A stretch of 64,000 nucleotides of DNA from assembly GCA_022457155.1 (NCBI GenBank), contig JAJGOT010000356.1, positions 248,001-312,000 of the forward strand, in the 5' to 3' direction. This DNA is from Cladopsammia gracilis (lineage: Eukaryota > Cnidaria > Anthozoa > Scleractinia > Dendrophylliidae). The notes under the pieces were generated by a model that saw only the letters and a list, made by a program, of their open reading frames with translations, did not search any database and was not told where the DNA came from. Numbering within the stretch: the stretch's first letter is position 1; each line of letters starts with the position of its first letter. Shown piece by piece: positions 12,165 through 21,742 of the stretch. Made by a program: the position numbers and the translations under genes.

Positions 12165-12999
12165 ATGTCCAAAACCAAAAGGGAAGACAGAAGTTCAAGC
12201 TCAAGCTCAACTGACGCACAAACAGAATCGAAGAGGGCCAAAACGATGGATGAAACAGACAACTTCGACAGCTTGAAGTGTTTAATTACTAACTTAAGCA
12301 AGGAAATGAAAAGCGACTTCAGCAAGCTCCACGAAGAAATTAATAATCTTAGGGAAGACCTAAGAAAGGATGTAGACGAAGCAAAATCCATAGCAAAGCA
12401 AGTTGAGAATAGCGTCGAAGAAGCGTGGTTGACAATCGACGAAACGAAGGTGTCGATCAGCGCTTTGAAAGCCGAAAACGTTGACCGACTAACCGAAATA
12501 ACAGACCTTCGCAATGAGCTGACTAAGACAAAACAGAAGCTTAAAGAAGCACAAGAAAGCTGCACTGCCCTAGAAAATTACACACGAAGAGAACTGGCCG
12601 AAGAAGGTGAGAAAGTTTCAACAAAAGAACTACTCTGTGACATTCTACAAAATGAACTAAACATTGACACCTCCCACATGAGATTCCAAGCAGTTCACAG
12701 AGTTGGCAAACCGAAGAACGACCGACCAAGACCAATAATAGCAAGATTTGTGTGTAGAGAAGATCGAGATCATGTCTTTAAAAAAAAGGAACCTCAAGAA
12801 CAGCCTGCGTTTCAACGGAGCTTACATCACGGCGGATTACGCTCAAGCAATACAAGAAGAAAGAAGGCCTCTAATCAAGGCCATGTTTAAAGCAAAAGAA
12901 CAGGGCAAAGAGGCAAAGGTCATTGGAAGGACACTCTTTATTGAGGACCAAGAATACACTGTTTATACCATTCCTGAGGATGTCAAAGAACGTGCGTAA
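12165..12999 (+). pseudogene. L1-type ORF1 (RNA-binding coiled-coil protein), frameshifted
   Basis: ATG at 12,165 opens a lysine/glutamate-rich protein. It starts with a low-complexity SSSSSS stretch and continues with a long heptad-type coiled coil (about residues 40-145), then the start of an RRM-like segment with HRVGKPK. After about 12,790 the frame runs into unlikely residues, while the next frame (12,748-12,999) reads on with KNSLRFNGAYITADYAQAIQ and GRTLFIEDQEY, the usual C-terminal domain of L1 ORF1 proteins. The shift lies in the A-run at about 12,780-12,787. In intact elements this protein trimerises and coats the RNA; here it cannot be made whole without a frame change. Confidence 0.8.
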
Positions 13000-13278
13000 G
13001 AAACCGTTTTGAATTTTGACTTTGCTGTATTTAACATTAGCACTCGTAAATAACTAGCGGTATTACCATAATTAAAAGTGAAACTGGCTTCAGCTGAAAA
13101 CCACAATTATTTTTTTGGTCAGGCTCCCATTAAGCCTTCAAAGCACGCGAAAGATTTAGTTTTATTCTATTTTTTTCTTATTAGCATTATAATTAATTTT
13201 TTTTAGGAATTATGCACACTATTAATGGTAGGAGATTTGGAAATAATTCAATGAAAATGGCTTGCAGCCCAGCTGAAT

Positions 13279-15667
13279 TTGCAATCACTTAAAACTGAGA
13301 CACTGAAAGAATTCACAATTTGTTCATTGAATTTACGTGGTCTAGGTGACGAGGTAAAACGAAGGGAAACGTTCAGATGGTTAAGGAACAAAAAATTTTC
13401 GATTTACTTCCTACAAGAGGTTCATTCCACAAAAGATACCGCTACGATTTGGACGAATGAGTGGGGCTATAAAACAATTTTCAGCAGCTGCTCTAGCGCG
13501 AAAGCAGGAGTCTGTATTCTTTTTAACAACAATTTCTCTTTTCAACTGCTTAAGCAATACTCCGATCCAGAGGGTAGATTCATCATAGCAGAATTGGCTA
13601 CAAGCGAAAGAATTATAACGTTGATAAATATATATGCACCCAATAAGGACGACCCAGACTTTATGCAGAAAGTTTTAGACATCACAACCGATTTCACCTG
13701 CGACGATATAATTTTTGGTGGCGATTTTAATCTAGTTCAAGACATTAAGAAAGACAAAAAGGGGGGGGGTAATCCGACAACTCACAACAAAGCTTTAAAC
13801 AAACTCAAAAATATAGCCGCAAATTTAGATTTGACCGATATATGGAGAGATATGCACTGGGATGAACTAAGGTACACCTGGAGGCAGCGAAAACCAGAAA
13901 TCCATTGTAGATTAGACTATTTTTTAATTAATCAAGGCTTGAGCCCGAATGTCTCGCATTCCGATATTATACCTGGCTATAGGACAGATCACTCAATGGT
14001 TACACTATCGGTCACACTGCAAACCAACCCCAGAGGCCCCGGCTACTGGAAATTAAATACGTCTTTCCTTATTGAATCGGAATTTATTGCCGACATCAAA
14101 GCGACCATTCAGGGTGTTAAAGAGCAATATGAGGACGATCAAAATGTTGACGACTCTCTGCTTTGGGAAATGGTTAAGCTAAAAGTAAGAGAGTGCTCGA
14201 TTAGATATGCAAAGAAAAAGAAAGGCACAAAATCATCATTACAATTTTCACTAACCACATTGGATGCCTTTCAAACGGTATCTGGCCTTAAAATCAACAA
14301 CGAAAAAACCGAAGCCCTCTGGATCGGAGCGCTGAGCGGAAGTGAAAAAGAATTGTTTCCCGAGCGTAATTTTAAGTGGGCCAAAGACTCCGTAAAAGCA
14401 CTAGGCGTGTGGTTCTCTACATTATGCAAAAAATCGCAAGCCCTAAACTTTAAGGAAAAAACTGAAAAAATTCAAAACCTAATCGAAAGTTGGACTTTCC
14501 GCCGATTAACCTTTTTTGGGAAAATAATCGTCATAAAAGCTTTCCTGACTTCGCAATTAGTTTACATTTTAACGCCTTTGCCAACAGACCATTGCGCTCT
14601 AAAGGAAATCAATCATCTTCTCTTCCATTTCCTATGGGATGATAAAAAGGACAAAATTAAGCGCTCTGTTATGATAGGCGACTACAGGAATGGGGGAGCG
14701 AAAATGATAGATATTTTCACACTCAATGCTTCACTTAAAACTACCTGGATAAAAAAATATATAGATGAAAACAATAATGGTAAATGGAAAAATCTATTTA
14801 ACCTTTCACTTAAGAGGTATGGTGGTCCACTCGTTTTTAAAGGGAATGTCAGCAAAAATGACATTAACAAAATGAACATCAAAGATACCTTTTTAAGAGA
14901 ACTTCTTGAAATATGGGCGGATTTGAATTACAAAACGGCCATATCTTCGTTAGCGGATTTTCGAAGAATGGCTCTGTGGAACAATTCTTTGGTACGTATA
15001 GCAAATGCACCAGTTTATTATAGGCATTGGGCCGATAAAGGAATTTTTCACCCACAACATATTATGGAAAACGGATCGAGTACCAACAGTTTCTTAAGTT
15101 ATAACGATTTTCAAGCCAAATTCGCAATCAAGACCACTTTTGTAGAATATTATGGCATTGCATCGTCACTACTGGGTATTCGCCAAAGGATTGCTCCACA
15201 ACCGCCTGACCATCATAAAATCAAGAACACTGACTGGAGCGTCAAAGCTTTAAATTGTAAAAATCTTAGCCGCGCTGTCTATAAGGCTCTGTTACCGGTA
15301 TCCAAAAAAGTGACTGCTCCTGAAAAAAGCCAAACAAAGTGGGAAGTAGACTGTGAAATCGAAAAGCTAGAAACCATTCAATGGCAGCAAATATTTTTGA
15401 AACCTTTTATTTGTACTCAAAGCTGCAAACTTAGGAACTTTCAATTCAAGTTTATTCACCGTAGAATCACCACTAATACATTTTTGAGTAAGATTGGAAT
15501 AAAGGATAATGAAATGTGCTCTTTCTGTCAAAACAATCCGGAAACACTGTTACATCTTTTTTGGGACTGCCCTATAGTGCAATCTTTTTGGAAAGCTTTG
15601 GAAAACTGGCTAATCACCCAAGGCCTACTTTCCGATAATGACAAAATAAATAAACTGTTGGCTCTAG
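13279..15667 (+). pseudogene. L1-type ORF2: endonuclease plus C-terminal region, RT core deleted
   Basis: The open frame begins after a stop at 13,252 and has no nearby ATG (13,279 is TTG). Residues 10-260 form an AP-like endonuclease, with SLNLRGLG, FLQEVHS, NIYAPNKD, GGDFNLV, LDYFLI and TDHSMV motifs. A linker follows to about residue 315 (KKKKGTKSS). The frame then jumps directly to SGLKINNEKTEALWIG, which belongs to the region after the YADD palm. The fingers and palm are therefore missing, yet the frame stays open. A zinc-knuckle-like CSFCQNNPETLLHLFWDC lies near residue 750. The frame is cut at 15,667 by the inserted element and resumes at 22,038. Confidence 0.9.
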
Positions 15668-15847
15668 AGTAGTAGTCTAGGGTCATTTTACGCCTTTTTA
15701 CGGCATTCCCCTGCACTCCCCTGCATTCCCCTCATTAGCTATGCCTAGTCAATGACAATTTCCTGCATACTAATTTGGAATAGGTAACTTATTTATGAAT
15801 ATTAATAAAGGGAATGCCTTTTCATGACCTCAACTACCTATTCCTTT

Positions 15848-15994
15848 GGGTCATGTAGCAGCTCTCGTAAGGTCTCATACCATTGGTTCGGAGAACAATA
15901 GAACAAACAACCCAACAATGGGCTCTAGACCTAAAAACAATAGAAGCTGTGTTTTACAAGGCCAATGAAAATACAGGTTTCGGAGAGCTGCTAC
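15848..15994. mobile_element. 147-bp MITE inside the left TIR
   Basis: This segment is absent from the right TIR. Its ends contain inverted GTAGCAGCTCTC...GAGAGCTGCTAC, and TTCCTTT flanks both sides (15,841-15,847 and 15,995-16,001). The right TIR near 21,865-21,875 serves as the empty site. Confidence 0.75.
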
Positions 15995-16124
15995 TTCCTT
16001 TTGTGTTATTCTGAAACAATAGTAACAATAGACCGGCCCAAACTTGCCCGCTCTATCCCAACTCACTTCAAAACAAAACACAACTGACACAGATAACTTT
16101 ACAGACATATAGAGTAAAACAACA

Positions 16125-16196
16125 TGCCTTGACCAGGACTCGAACCTGGGTTACTGCGGCCACAACGCAGTGTCTTAATCACTAAACCATCAAAGC
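16125..16196 (-). tRNA. tRNA-His(GTG) in the left TIR
   Basis: The 72-nt minus-strand sequence folds as a full cloverleaf. The 7-bp acceptor is GCTTTGA/TCAAGGC with one G-U pair, and the D stem GTTT/AGAC also has one G-U. The anticodon arm is CTGCG-TTGTGGC-CGCAG with anticodon GTG, and the T arm is CCAGG/CCTGG with the B-box GGTTCGAGTCC. The discriminator base is A. Histidine tRNAs receive an extra 5' G after transcription, so its absence from the DNA is normal. The copy in the other TIR differs by one T-loop base. Confidence 0.85.
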
Positions 16197-16625
16197 TGTG
16201 ATCGATATTATAACCAAATAAAACTTATAAGAGGGTTCCGAAACATTCAAGTTTAGAAGCAATAAAATTGCACAATATAAAAAACCACTTCTTATTCCTA
16301 TTTTCCGCAACATTCTCATTGCCGCTTCATCGCTAGACTCTATATCGATTTTCAGTTTCCCAGCCATCACCCACTTTAAGTTTTAATTTCTTTTCAGGTA
16401 GCTTCAATGTTCAAACTTTTAATTATGCGAACTTTCACTGAACTAAATTTGCATGAAAAATTAGCACCTCGGAAAAATAAACAAAGCAACCAATTACATG
16501 CGTTACTAAAACAATAAAACCACACTTTATTAAGTTCAAACTATATTTATTGATAACAAACAATTTCATAATTATACAGACAATTTAAAAGCTTAGTTGG
16601 AAATTAAGGAACAGACAGAGTCGAT

Positions 16626-17498
16626 TTATTCTTTTTCATCGGGTTTATACAAAGTATTCTTTGATTCCCTTGGTTTTCTGTGTCTCACCGCACTGCAATC
16701 ATCGCAACGAGCAAAGGTTTCTTTCACGAGTTTAGTCTTGTCCAAAGGAATCTTGTGCTCGCATATGGGGCAAATCTTTTTATTACCATGCCAAAAGCAT
16801 TTGGGACATTTCACGACTCCGGTTACATACACATTTGAACTCTCGCAATAATGACATGGGATTTGACTTTTTGCCTGAATTATTTTCCCGCTTTCAGAAG
16901 CGCTTTCCTCTTCTTCGTTGTCGGTTGAATTTCCTGCATCCTCTTCATCTATTTGAATTTCTTGGTCGCTCTCTTCAGACCCATCGGCCGGCCTGTTCTC
17001 AGAAGCGCTTTCCTCTCCTTCGCTGTCAGTTGAATCTCCTTCATATGTCTCGTTGTCGGATTCTTTTTGTTCTTGATAGATCTTTTCTTTCTCTAAAAGA
17101 TCGCTTAACAGTTTTTTATTCTTGATTAAACGCTTATCAATTCCCAACTCTGCGAGTCCATCTAAAAAGGTATTTAGCGCACGGGGTCGGGCTACATCAT
17201 CTTTATGGGGAAGTAGCACATACTCAACCAGCTCTGCGATGTTTGTGACGGGTATTATGCGCTGATTTCGGAGTAATTGGCCTCTAGGTGCCCAAAACAG
17301 GATATCTTTGGAAGCGGCCATGCTATGCAACAAATCAGAAGCACGTTCTTTTGACACCGCTTTGGAAAGATTGCCCAAAACATCTTTAATTCTTGGCTCC
17401 TCGTTGTCTTCCTCGTCATCGTTGTCCTCATCGGAGGTTATAGTGTCTTCCATACCGCTCTCCATTTCTTCTTCATCCCAGTCTACTTTTCTCTTCAT
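16626..17498 (-). CDS. Acidic zinc-ribbon protein of an adintovirus-like element
   Basis: This is a 290-residue protein with ATG at 17,498. An acidic N-terminus (EEEMESGMEDTITSDEDNDD) is followed by a folded block at about residues 45-135, with RGQLLRNQRIIPVTNIAELV and a run resembling structural proteins of cnidarian Polinton-type elements. Next come two acidic serine-rich tracts (residues 140-205), then four CxxC pairs (CHYC, CPKC, CPIC, CDDC) at about 215-270, which should make two zinc ribbons. The last ~30 codons lie within the TIR. The family has no defined activity that I know. A nucleic-acid-binding or core virion protein is the likely role, by context. Confidence 0.7.
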   Translation of the reverse strand: MKRKVDWDEEEMESGMEDTITSDEDNDDEEDNEEPRIKDVLGNLSKAVSKERASDLLHSMAASKDILFWAPRGQLLRNQRIIPVTNIAELVEYVLLPHKDDVARPRALNTFLDGLAELGIDKRLIKNKKLLSDLLEKEKIYQEQKESDNETYEGDSTDSEGEESASENRPADGSEESDQEIQIDEEDAGNSTDNEEEESASESGKIIQAKSQIPCHYCESSNVYVTGVVKCPKCFWHGNKKICPICEHKIPLDKTKLVKETFARCDDCSAVRHRKPRESKNTLYKPDEKE

Positions 17499-17559
17499 AT
17501 CGATCCGTACTCGTTAAAGACAAGCTTCAAATGATCAGTGCAATGATGTATAGTTTCTT

Positions 17560-17886
17560 TTATAGCATCAAAACGCCCAAGCTTGTAACAACGGGGGCCA
17601 ATAAGTCTTGTATAAAGCCACCACCCTCTTGTACAAGTATTTGCTTCTTTGTCTTGTAGGGAACGTTTTGCTCGGCCAGATTAATAAGAGCATCCTTATG
17701 ACGGAGCAAAACACGCTTATTTGTTTCAGGACAGGGAATGTTTTCCTTAAGAACATTATAAAGAATATGTAACAAGGCGTGAACCTGTTGTGGAGAAGCT
17801 GTCCTTAAGAGAAATTGGCGCTGATGATCGGGACCAGTAGCTAAGAGCTGTAGAAAACCCCGGTTGTTCTTCACTACTTGAGACAT
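17560..17886 (-). CDS. Adenovirus pX-like small core protein
   Basis: ATG at 17,886 gives 108 residues starting MSQVVKNNRGFLQLL. The protein has a leucine-rich helical N-terminus with QFLLRTASPQQVHALLHILYNVL, a basic middle (RVLLRHKDALINLAEQNVPYKTKKQI) and the tail VQEGGGFIQDLLAPVV. Glycine-rich GGGF tails after a basic stretch are characteristic of the pX-like proteins of adintoviruses and Polintons, thought to be virion core or membrane-active proteins. The upstream frame stays open through a GGA/CCT minisatellite but is low-complexity proline/leucine and is not part of the gene. It is divergent from the ATPase gene. Confidence 0.7.
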   Translation of the reverse strand: MSQVVKNNRGFLQLLATGPDHQRQFLLRTASPQQVHALLHILYNVLKENIPCPETNKRVLLRHKDALINLAEQNVPYKTKKQILVQEGGGFIQDLLAPVVTSLGVLML

Positions 17887-17989
17887 AACTGTAGAATGAG
17901 CTAAGAATAGTGAGTTGTTGTCTTTTATCGTGGAATAGAAGGAAAAAAAAAACAATAGAGTTGTGGTGGTGGTGGTGAAAACAATAGAA

Positions 17990-18308
17990 TTGAAGAGGAG
18001 GAGGAGGAGGGGGAGGAGGAGGAGGGGGAGGAGGAGGAGGAGGAGGAGGAGGCGAAAACAATAGAATTGAGGAGGAGGGGGAGGAGGAGGAGGAGGCGAA
18101 AACAATAGAATTGAGGAGGAGGAGGAGGAGGAGGTGAAAACAATAGGATTGAGAAGGAGGAGGAGGGGGAGGAGGAGGGGGAGGAGGAGGAGGAGGAGGA
18201 GGAGGCGAAGACAATAGAATTGAGGAGGAGGGGGAGGAGGAGGAGGAGGCGAAAACAATAGAATTGAGGAGGAGGAGGAGGAGGTGAAAACAATAGGATT
18301 GAGGAGGA
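17990..18308. repeat. GGA-rich minisatellite between divergent genes
   Basis: About eight irregular units combine (GGA)n runs with the core AAAACAATAG(A/G)ATTGAGG. The array fills nearly the whole spacer between the pX-like gene and the ATPase gene. Proline- and leucine-rich open frames across it are artefacts of the triplet repeat. Confidence 0.9.
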
Positions 18309-18312
18309 GCTA

Positions 18313-18320
18313 GCCTATAT
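18313..18320 (+). promoter_or_regulatory. TATA box of the packaging ATPase gene
   Basis: TATATAAG lies 56 bases upstream of the ATG at 18,376, directly after the GGA array. The spacing fits an initiation site about 30 bases downstream and a leader of roughly 30 bases. Confidence 0.5.
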
Positions 18321-18375
18321 AAGTGAGTAACATTCGCTTCTTTCTCAGTTAACATTGAGCTTTCATTGAGTTGAC

Positions 18376-19650
18376 ATGAATTTGTCCTGTCCCGTTTGTG
18401 AGAAGACATTTAGCAGGAAAGATAATATGCAAAGACACATGACCAACAAACACACCAGTCCTACTTTCACTCCATTTAAAGCAACGCCGATTTCTTCACA
18501 AAAGTGTCAGCGGTTTCACTTCGAGCACCCTTTTACTTGTATGGTTGCAGGGATGACCGGTTCGGGGAAAACGTTTTGGGTTCAATCACTGTTACAACAG
18601 GCCTCAGACGTGATAAACCCACCACCCGAGAGGATTGTCTGGTGTTATTCCCAATGGCAGCCCGCGTACATTCAAATGCTAGTCACAATACCACAAATTG
18701 AATTTGTCAAGGGTATTCCTTCTGCGTTGGAACACGATTCCTATTTCGATGTCAACAAACGGAACTTAATCGTCTTTGACGATCAAATGATTGACGCCGG
18801 CAAAGTCAAGCGAATAGTAAACCTTTTTACACGAGGTTCTCATCACCGCAACCTGAGTGTCATTTATATCGTACAGAATCTATTTCATCAGGGGAAGGAA
18901 AGCCGAAGTATCAGTTTAAACAGTCACTACTTGGTCCTTTTCAAGAATCCCAGAGACAAACTGCAAATTTTGACCCTAGCTAAGCAAATGTATCCTGGGC
19001 AAACGGCTTTCTTTATAAACCAGTACGAAGAGGCTGTACGAAGACCCTTTGGTTATCTCCTGGTGGATTTAAAAACAACCACACAAGATAATTGTAGACT
19101 GCGAACGAATGTACTACCTGGTGAAGAACAATTTAATCAAACAGCAGGGGTAGAAAACAATATTTCTCAGGAGCTACTAAAGTACCTTTCGACAGCTCCA
19201 GCTCTCTCAGCCATGCAGGGACTACAGGACAGAATGGACAACCTTCTCTCTCGTACAGACCTTGAGGAAAATAACAAAGCCAAACAGTACCTTGAGCTGC
19301 AAAACAGATTTCTGACGTTTAAACATCAATTGAATGGAAGACCTCAACAGTCTGATGAAATGAAAAGAAGTTTTGCAAGTCATCCGAAAGATAATTTACC
19401 AACCATTATACAAGAACCCACAGCATTAACAACGGTGACAACCTCTACACCCTTAAATCCATTTATCGCGACACCCTCTCCAGCGCCCACTATACAAGAA
19501 ACTTCCGCAGTAACGCCACTACCTTTAAATCCAGCCGTTTTGACCCCTCCCCCCACAGTTCAAACACCCAAGTTCGAGTTCAAGTTCAAGTTCAAGTTCA
19601 TTTATTCACACTTATTCAATTATTACAATAAACCAACATTAAGGAAATAA
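18376..19650 (+). CDS. Packaging ATPase (FtsK/HerA type) with an N-terminal C2H2 zinc finger
   Basis: ATG at 18,376, 424 residues. A classical C2H2 finger comes first (C5, C8, H21, H26). The ATPase follows, with Walker A GMTGSGKT (59-66), Walker B LIVFDDQM (131-138) and the downstream segment RGSHHRNLSVIYIVQN. This set is typical of genome-packaging ATPases of adintoviruses and Polintons, which pump DNA into the capsid. After about residue 400 the protein becomes FKFKFKF and meaningless tail. There a TTCAAG repeat and foreign AT-rich DNA begin, so the natural C-terminus has been replaced from about 19,565. The catalytic part is intact. Confidence 0.85.
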   Translation: MNLSCPVCEKTFSRKDNMQRHMTNKHTSPTFTPFKATPISSQKCQRFHFEHPFTCMVAGMTGSGKTFWVQSLLQQASDVINPPPERIVWCYSQWQPAYIQMLVTIPQIEFVKGIPSALEHDSYFDVNKRNLIVFDDQMIDAGKVKRIVNLFTRGSHHRNLSVIYIVQNLFHQGKESRSISLNSHYLVLFKNPRDKLQILTLAKQMYPGQTAFFINQYEEAVRRPFGYLLVDLKTTTQDNCRLRTNVLPGEEQFNQTAGVENNISQELLKYLSTAPALSAMQGLQDRMDNLLSRTDLEENNKAKQYLELQNRFLTFKHQLNGRPQQSDEMKRSFASHPKDNLPTIIQEPTALTTVTTSTPLNPFIATPSPAPTIQETSAVTPLPLNPAVLTPPPTVQTPKFEFKFKFKFIYSHLFNYYNKPTLRK

Positions 19651-20129
19651 AAAAAAAGTAAGAACAGAGCTAACTAGACATTGAATTAAACATAACAAAA
19701 GAAGAGTGTGTAGTAGCCAAAGGAGCCAAGCTTTCGAGTTGGCTACTACCACAGAGCAGTTACAAGTGGGTGGAGATTATAAAATACTTTTAATAACTAG
19801 TTGTTATAATAACTATTTAAATTAAGTAATTGAATAAATAGAACTAAATAATAAATTAGAGTTGTTTAACACGCTTGACTATCAAATAGAAAGAGTTTGT
19901 ATTCTTTTTTAAAACTATTAAAAGGGAGACACTTAATTTTCATCGGTATTGTTTCCCAGATCTGTGATCTGCTGATTCGCCAGCACCGAACCGCAAACGA
20001 CCTAGAATCCAGTTAGTAAATTACTTAGATGTTGGTGAGGATAAACCTAAAAGGCGATCGCGGCGTTATAGATTTAGAGCTGAACCTTACAAGTATTCTA
20101 AGAATCAAGAGGATTAATAACACCCGAAA
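19565..20129. other. AT-rich insertion after the ATPase domain
   Basis: A TTCAAG repeat (about 19,572-19,598) opens a stretch without coding frames that replaces the ATPase 3' end. It may be a LINE or SINE tail inserted in reverse, but I could not assign it. Confidence 0.35.
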
Positions 20130-20141
20130 CGATGATTGCAG

Positions 20142-21165
20142 CGGTGTGCGACACTTGCAGACTGCAGACTTGCAGACCTGCAGACCTGCAGACCTGCAGA
20201 CCTGCAGACTTGCAGACCTGCAGACTTGCAGACTTGCAGACCTGCAGACTTGCAGACCTGGTGAGTCAACACACTAGTAGTTTTTACCCAAAATCATTTT
20301 TAAAATCTGCACAACCTCGTCTTCGCAACACGTGCTTCCCAGAATTTCCACGCAGCACGCAAACGTAACAGGAAAACGGAGTTGCATGTTTCTGTGTTAC
20401 ACTTCATAACAGTAAAGAGTGAAACTACTGATGTGTGGTTGGCGTTGTCACTGATTCTCGTATTTCTACTCCTTTCATTAACTCCTGTCTCACAACCCTT
20501 AGGGAACCTCGATAGGACCGCTACGTCCGCTACGGGATAAAAATTATTCTCGTGTATCCGGGGTCAGCACCAGTAGAATGGAAAAAGGCTCCCCTACCCA
20601 TGCGATGAGAAATTTTAAAATGTTTTGTAGTGTAGCTAACTTACTTATCATTTGTTGTTGATGTCAGATTTTTTGCAGTCTATTTATATCACGCTACTTT
20701 GTCACGCAAAATTAAATGTAAACTGACCATAACACACGTTGCTTACTTCAGCGCATGACAAGTTTATAATCCTTTCAGTTTAGAAGTCAACGGCTACACG
20801 AAAAGGACGTTATTTTACCGATACTCTGCCGTGTTGGTGAAAACCGGCAACTTCTAAATTTTCGAGTTTCAAGTGTGAACGTCTTGCTGGGAGAATGAAC
20901 GCAATGGCGGACTGAAAATAACTAATCGTGAATGCCGAAGTTTTTCAGCGACTGTGAGTAAACTTTAATAGCAACAGTCACTATGTTCAAATGGTCTGTT
21001 CCTAAATATGAACTAAAACGTTTTTGTGTTAGGATTTGGTTAACCTTCAGCCTTATTGACATTCGGCTTGTGACTTGGGAACGCTGAGTAAATCAAGGTC
21101 TGCAAGTCTGCAAGTCTGCAAGTCTGCAGGTCTGCAGGTCTGCAGTCTGCAAGTGTCGCACACCG
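20142..21165. mobile_element. MULE-like non-autonomous element with minisatellite termini
   Basis: The ends read CGGTGTGCGACACTTGCAGAC... and its inverse, and TGATTGCAG is duplicated on both sides (20,133-20,141 and 21,166-21,174). A 9-bp duplication is typical of Mutator-like elements. Behind each tip sits a tandem array of TGCAGACC/TGCAGACT units: about 13 units on the left (20,150-20,262) and about 7 on the right (21,097-21,155). No transposase is present. The insertion interrupts the right TIR. Confidence 0.8.
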
Positions 21166-21670
21166 TGATTGCAGTGCGGTGAGATACAGAAAACCAAGGG
21201 AATCAAAGAGTACTTTGTATAAACCCGATGAAAAAGAATAAATCGACTCTGTCTGTTCCTTAATTTCCAACTAAGCTTTTAAATTGTCTGTATAATTATG
21301 AAATTGTTTGTTATCAATAAATATAGTTTGAACTTAATAAAGTGTGGTTTTATTGTTTTAGTAACGCATGTAATTGGTTGCTTTGTTTATTTTTCCGAGG
21401 TGCTAATTTTTCATGCAAATTTAGTTCAGTGAAAGTTCGCATAATTAAAAGTTTGAACATTGAAGCTACCTGAAAAGAAATTAAAACTTAAAGTGGGTGA
21501 TGGCTGGGAAACTGAAAATCGATATAGAGTCTAGCGATGAAGCGGCAATGAGAATGTTGCGAAAAATAGGAATAAGAAGTGGTTTTTTATATTGTGCAAT
21601 TTTATTGCTTCTAAACTTGAATGTTTCGGAACCCTCTTATAAGTTTTATTTGGTTATAATATCGATCACA

Positions 21671-21742
21671 GCTTTGATGGTTTAGTGATTAAGACACTGC
21701 GTTGTGGCCGCAGTAACCCAGGTTCAAGTCCTGGTCAAGGCA
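21671..21742 (+). tRNA. tRNA-His(GTG) in the right TIR
   Basis: This is the inverse counterpart of the tRNA at 16,125-16,196. It has the same cloverleaf, anticodon GTG in loop TTGTGGC, B-box GGTTCAAGTCC and discriminator A. All stems pair; the only weak pairs are single G-U pairs in the acceptor and D stems. No intron is present. Confidence 0.85.

Larger units (their letters stand above)
15668..16704. repeat. Left terminal inverted repeat of the adintovirus-like element
   Basis: It matches the inverse of 20,130-22,031 once the nested insertions are removed. It begins with AGTAGTAG, then has three CCCCTGCA(C/T)TC blocks, carries tRNA-His at 16,125-16,196, and overlaps the 3' end of the acidic zinc-ribbon gene. 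Confidence 0.85.

Noticed and set aside
12131..12565. Antisense frame opposite the L1 ORF1
   Set aside because: The serine/leucine-rich composition mirrors the lysine/glutamate-rich coiled coil on the plus strand.
17756..18409. Long proline/leucine-rich open frames on the minus strand across the GGA array
   Set aside because: Three overlapping frames stay open only because the DNA is a triplet repeat; only the part from ATG 17,886 downstream has protein-like composition.
21497..21685. 62-codon frame with a hydrophobic stretch present in both TIRs of the adintovirus-like element (also 16,182-16,370)
   Set aside because: Its conservation is explained by TIR identity, and it runs into the tRNA-His gene. 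It may be real, but nothing supports translation.
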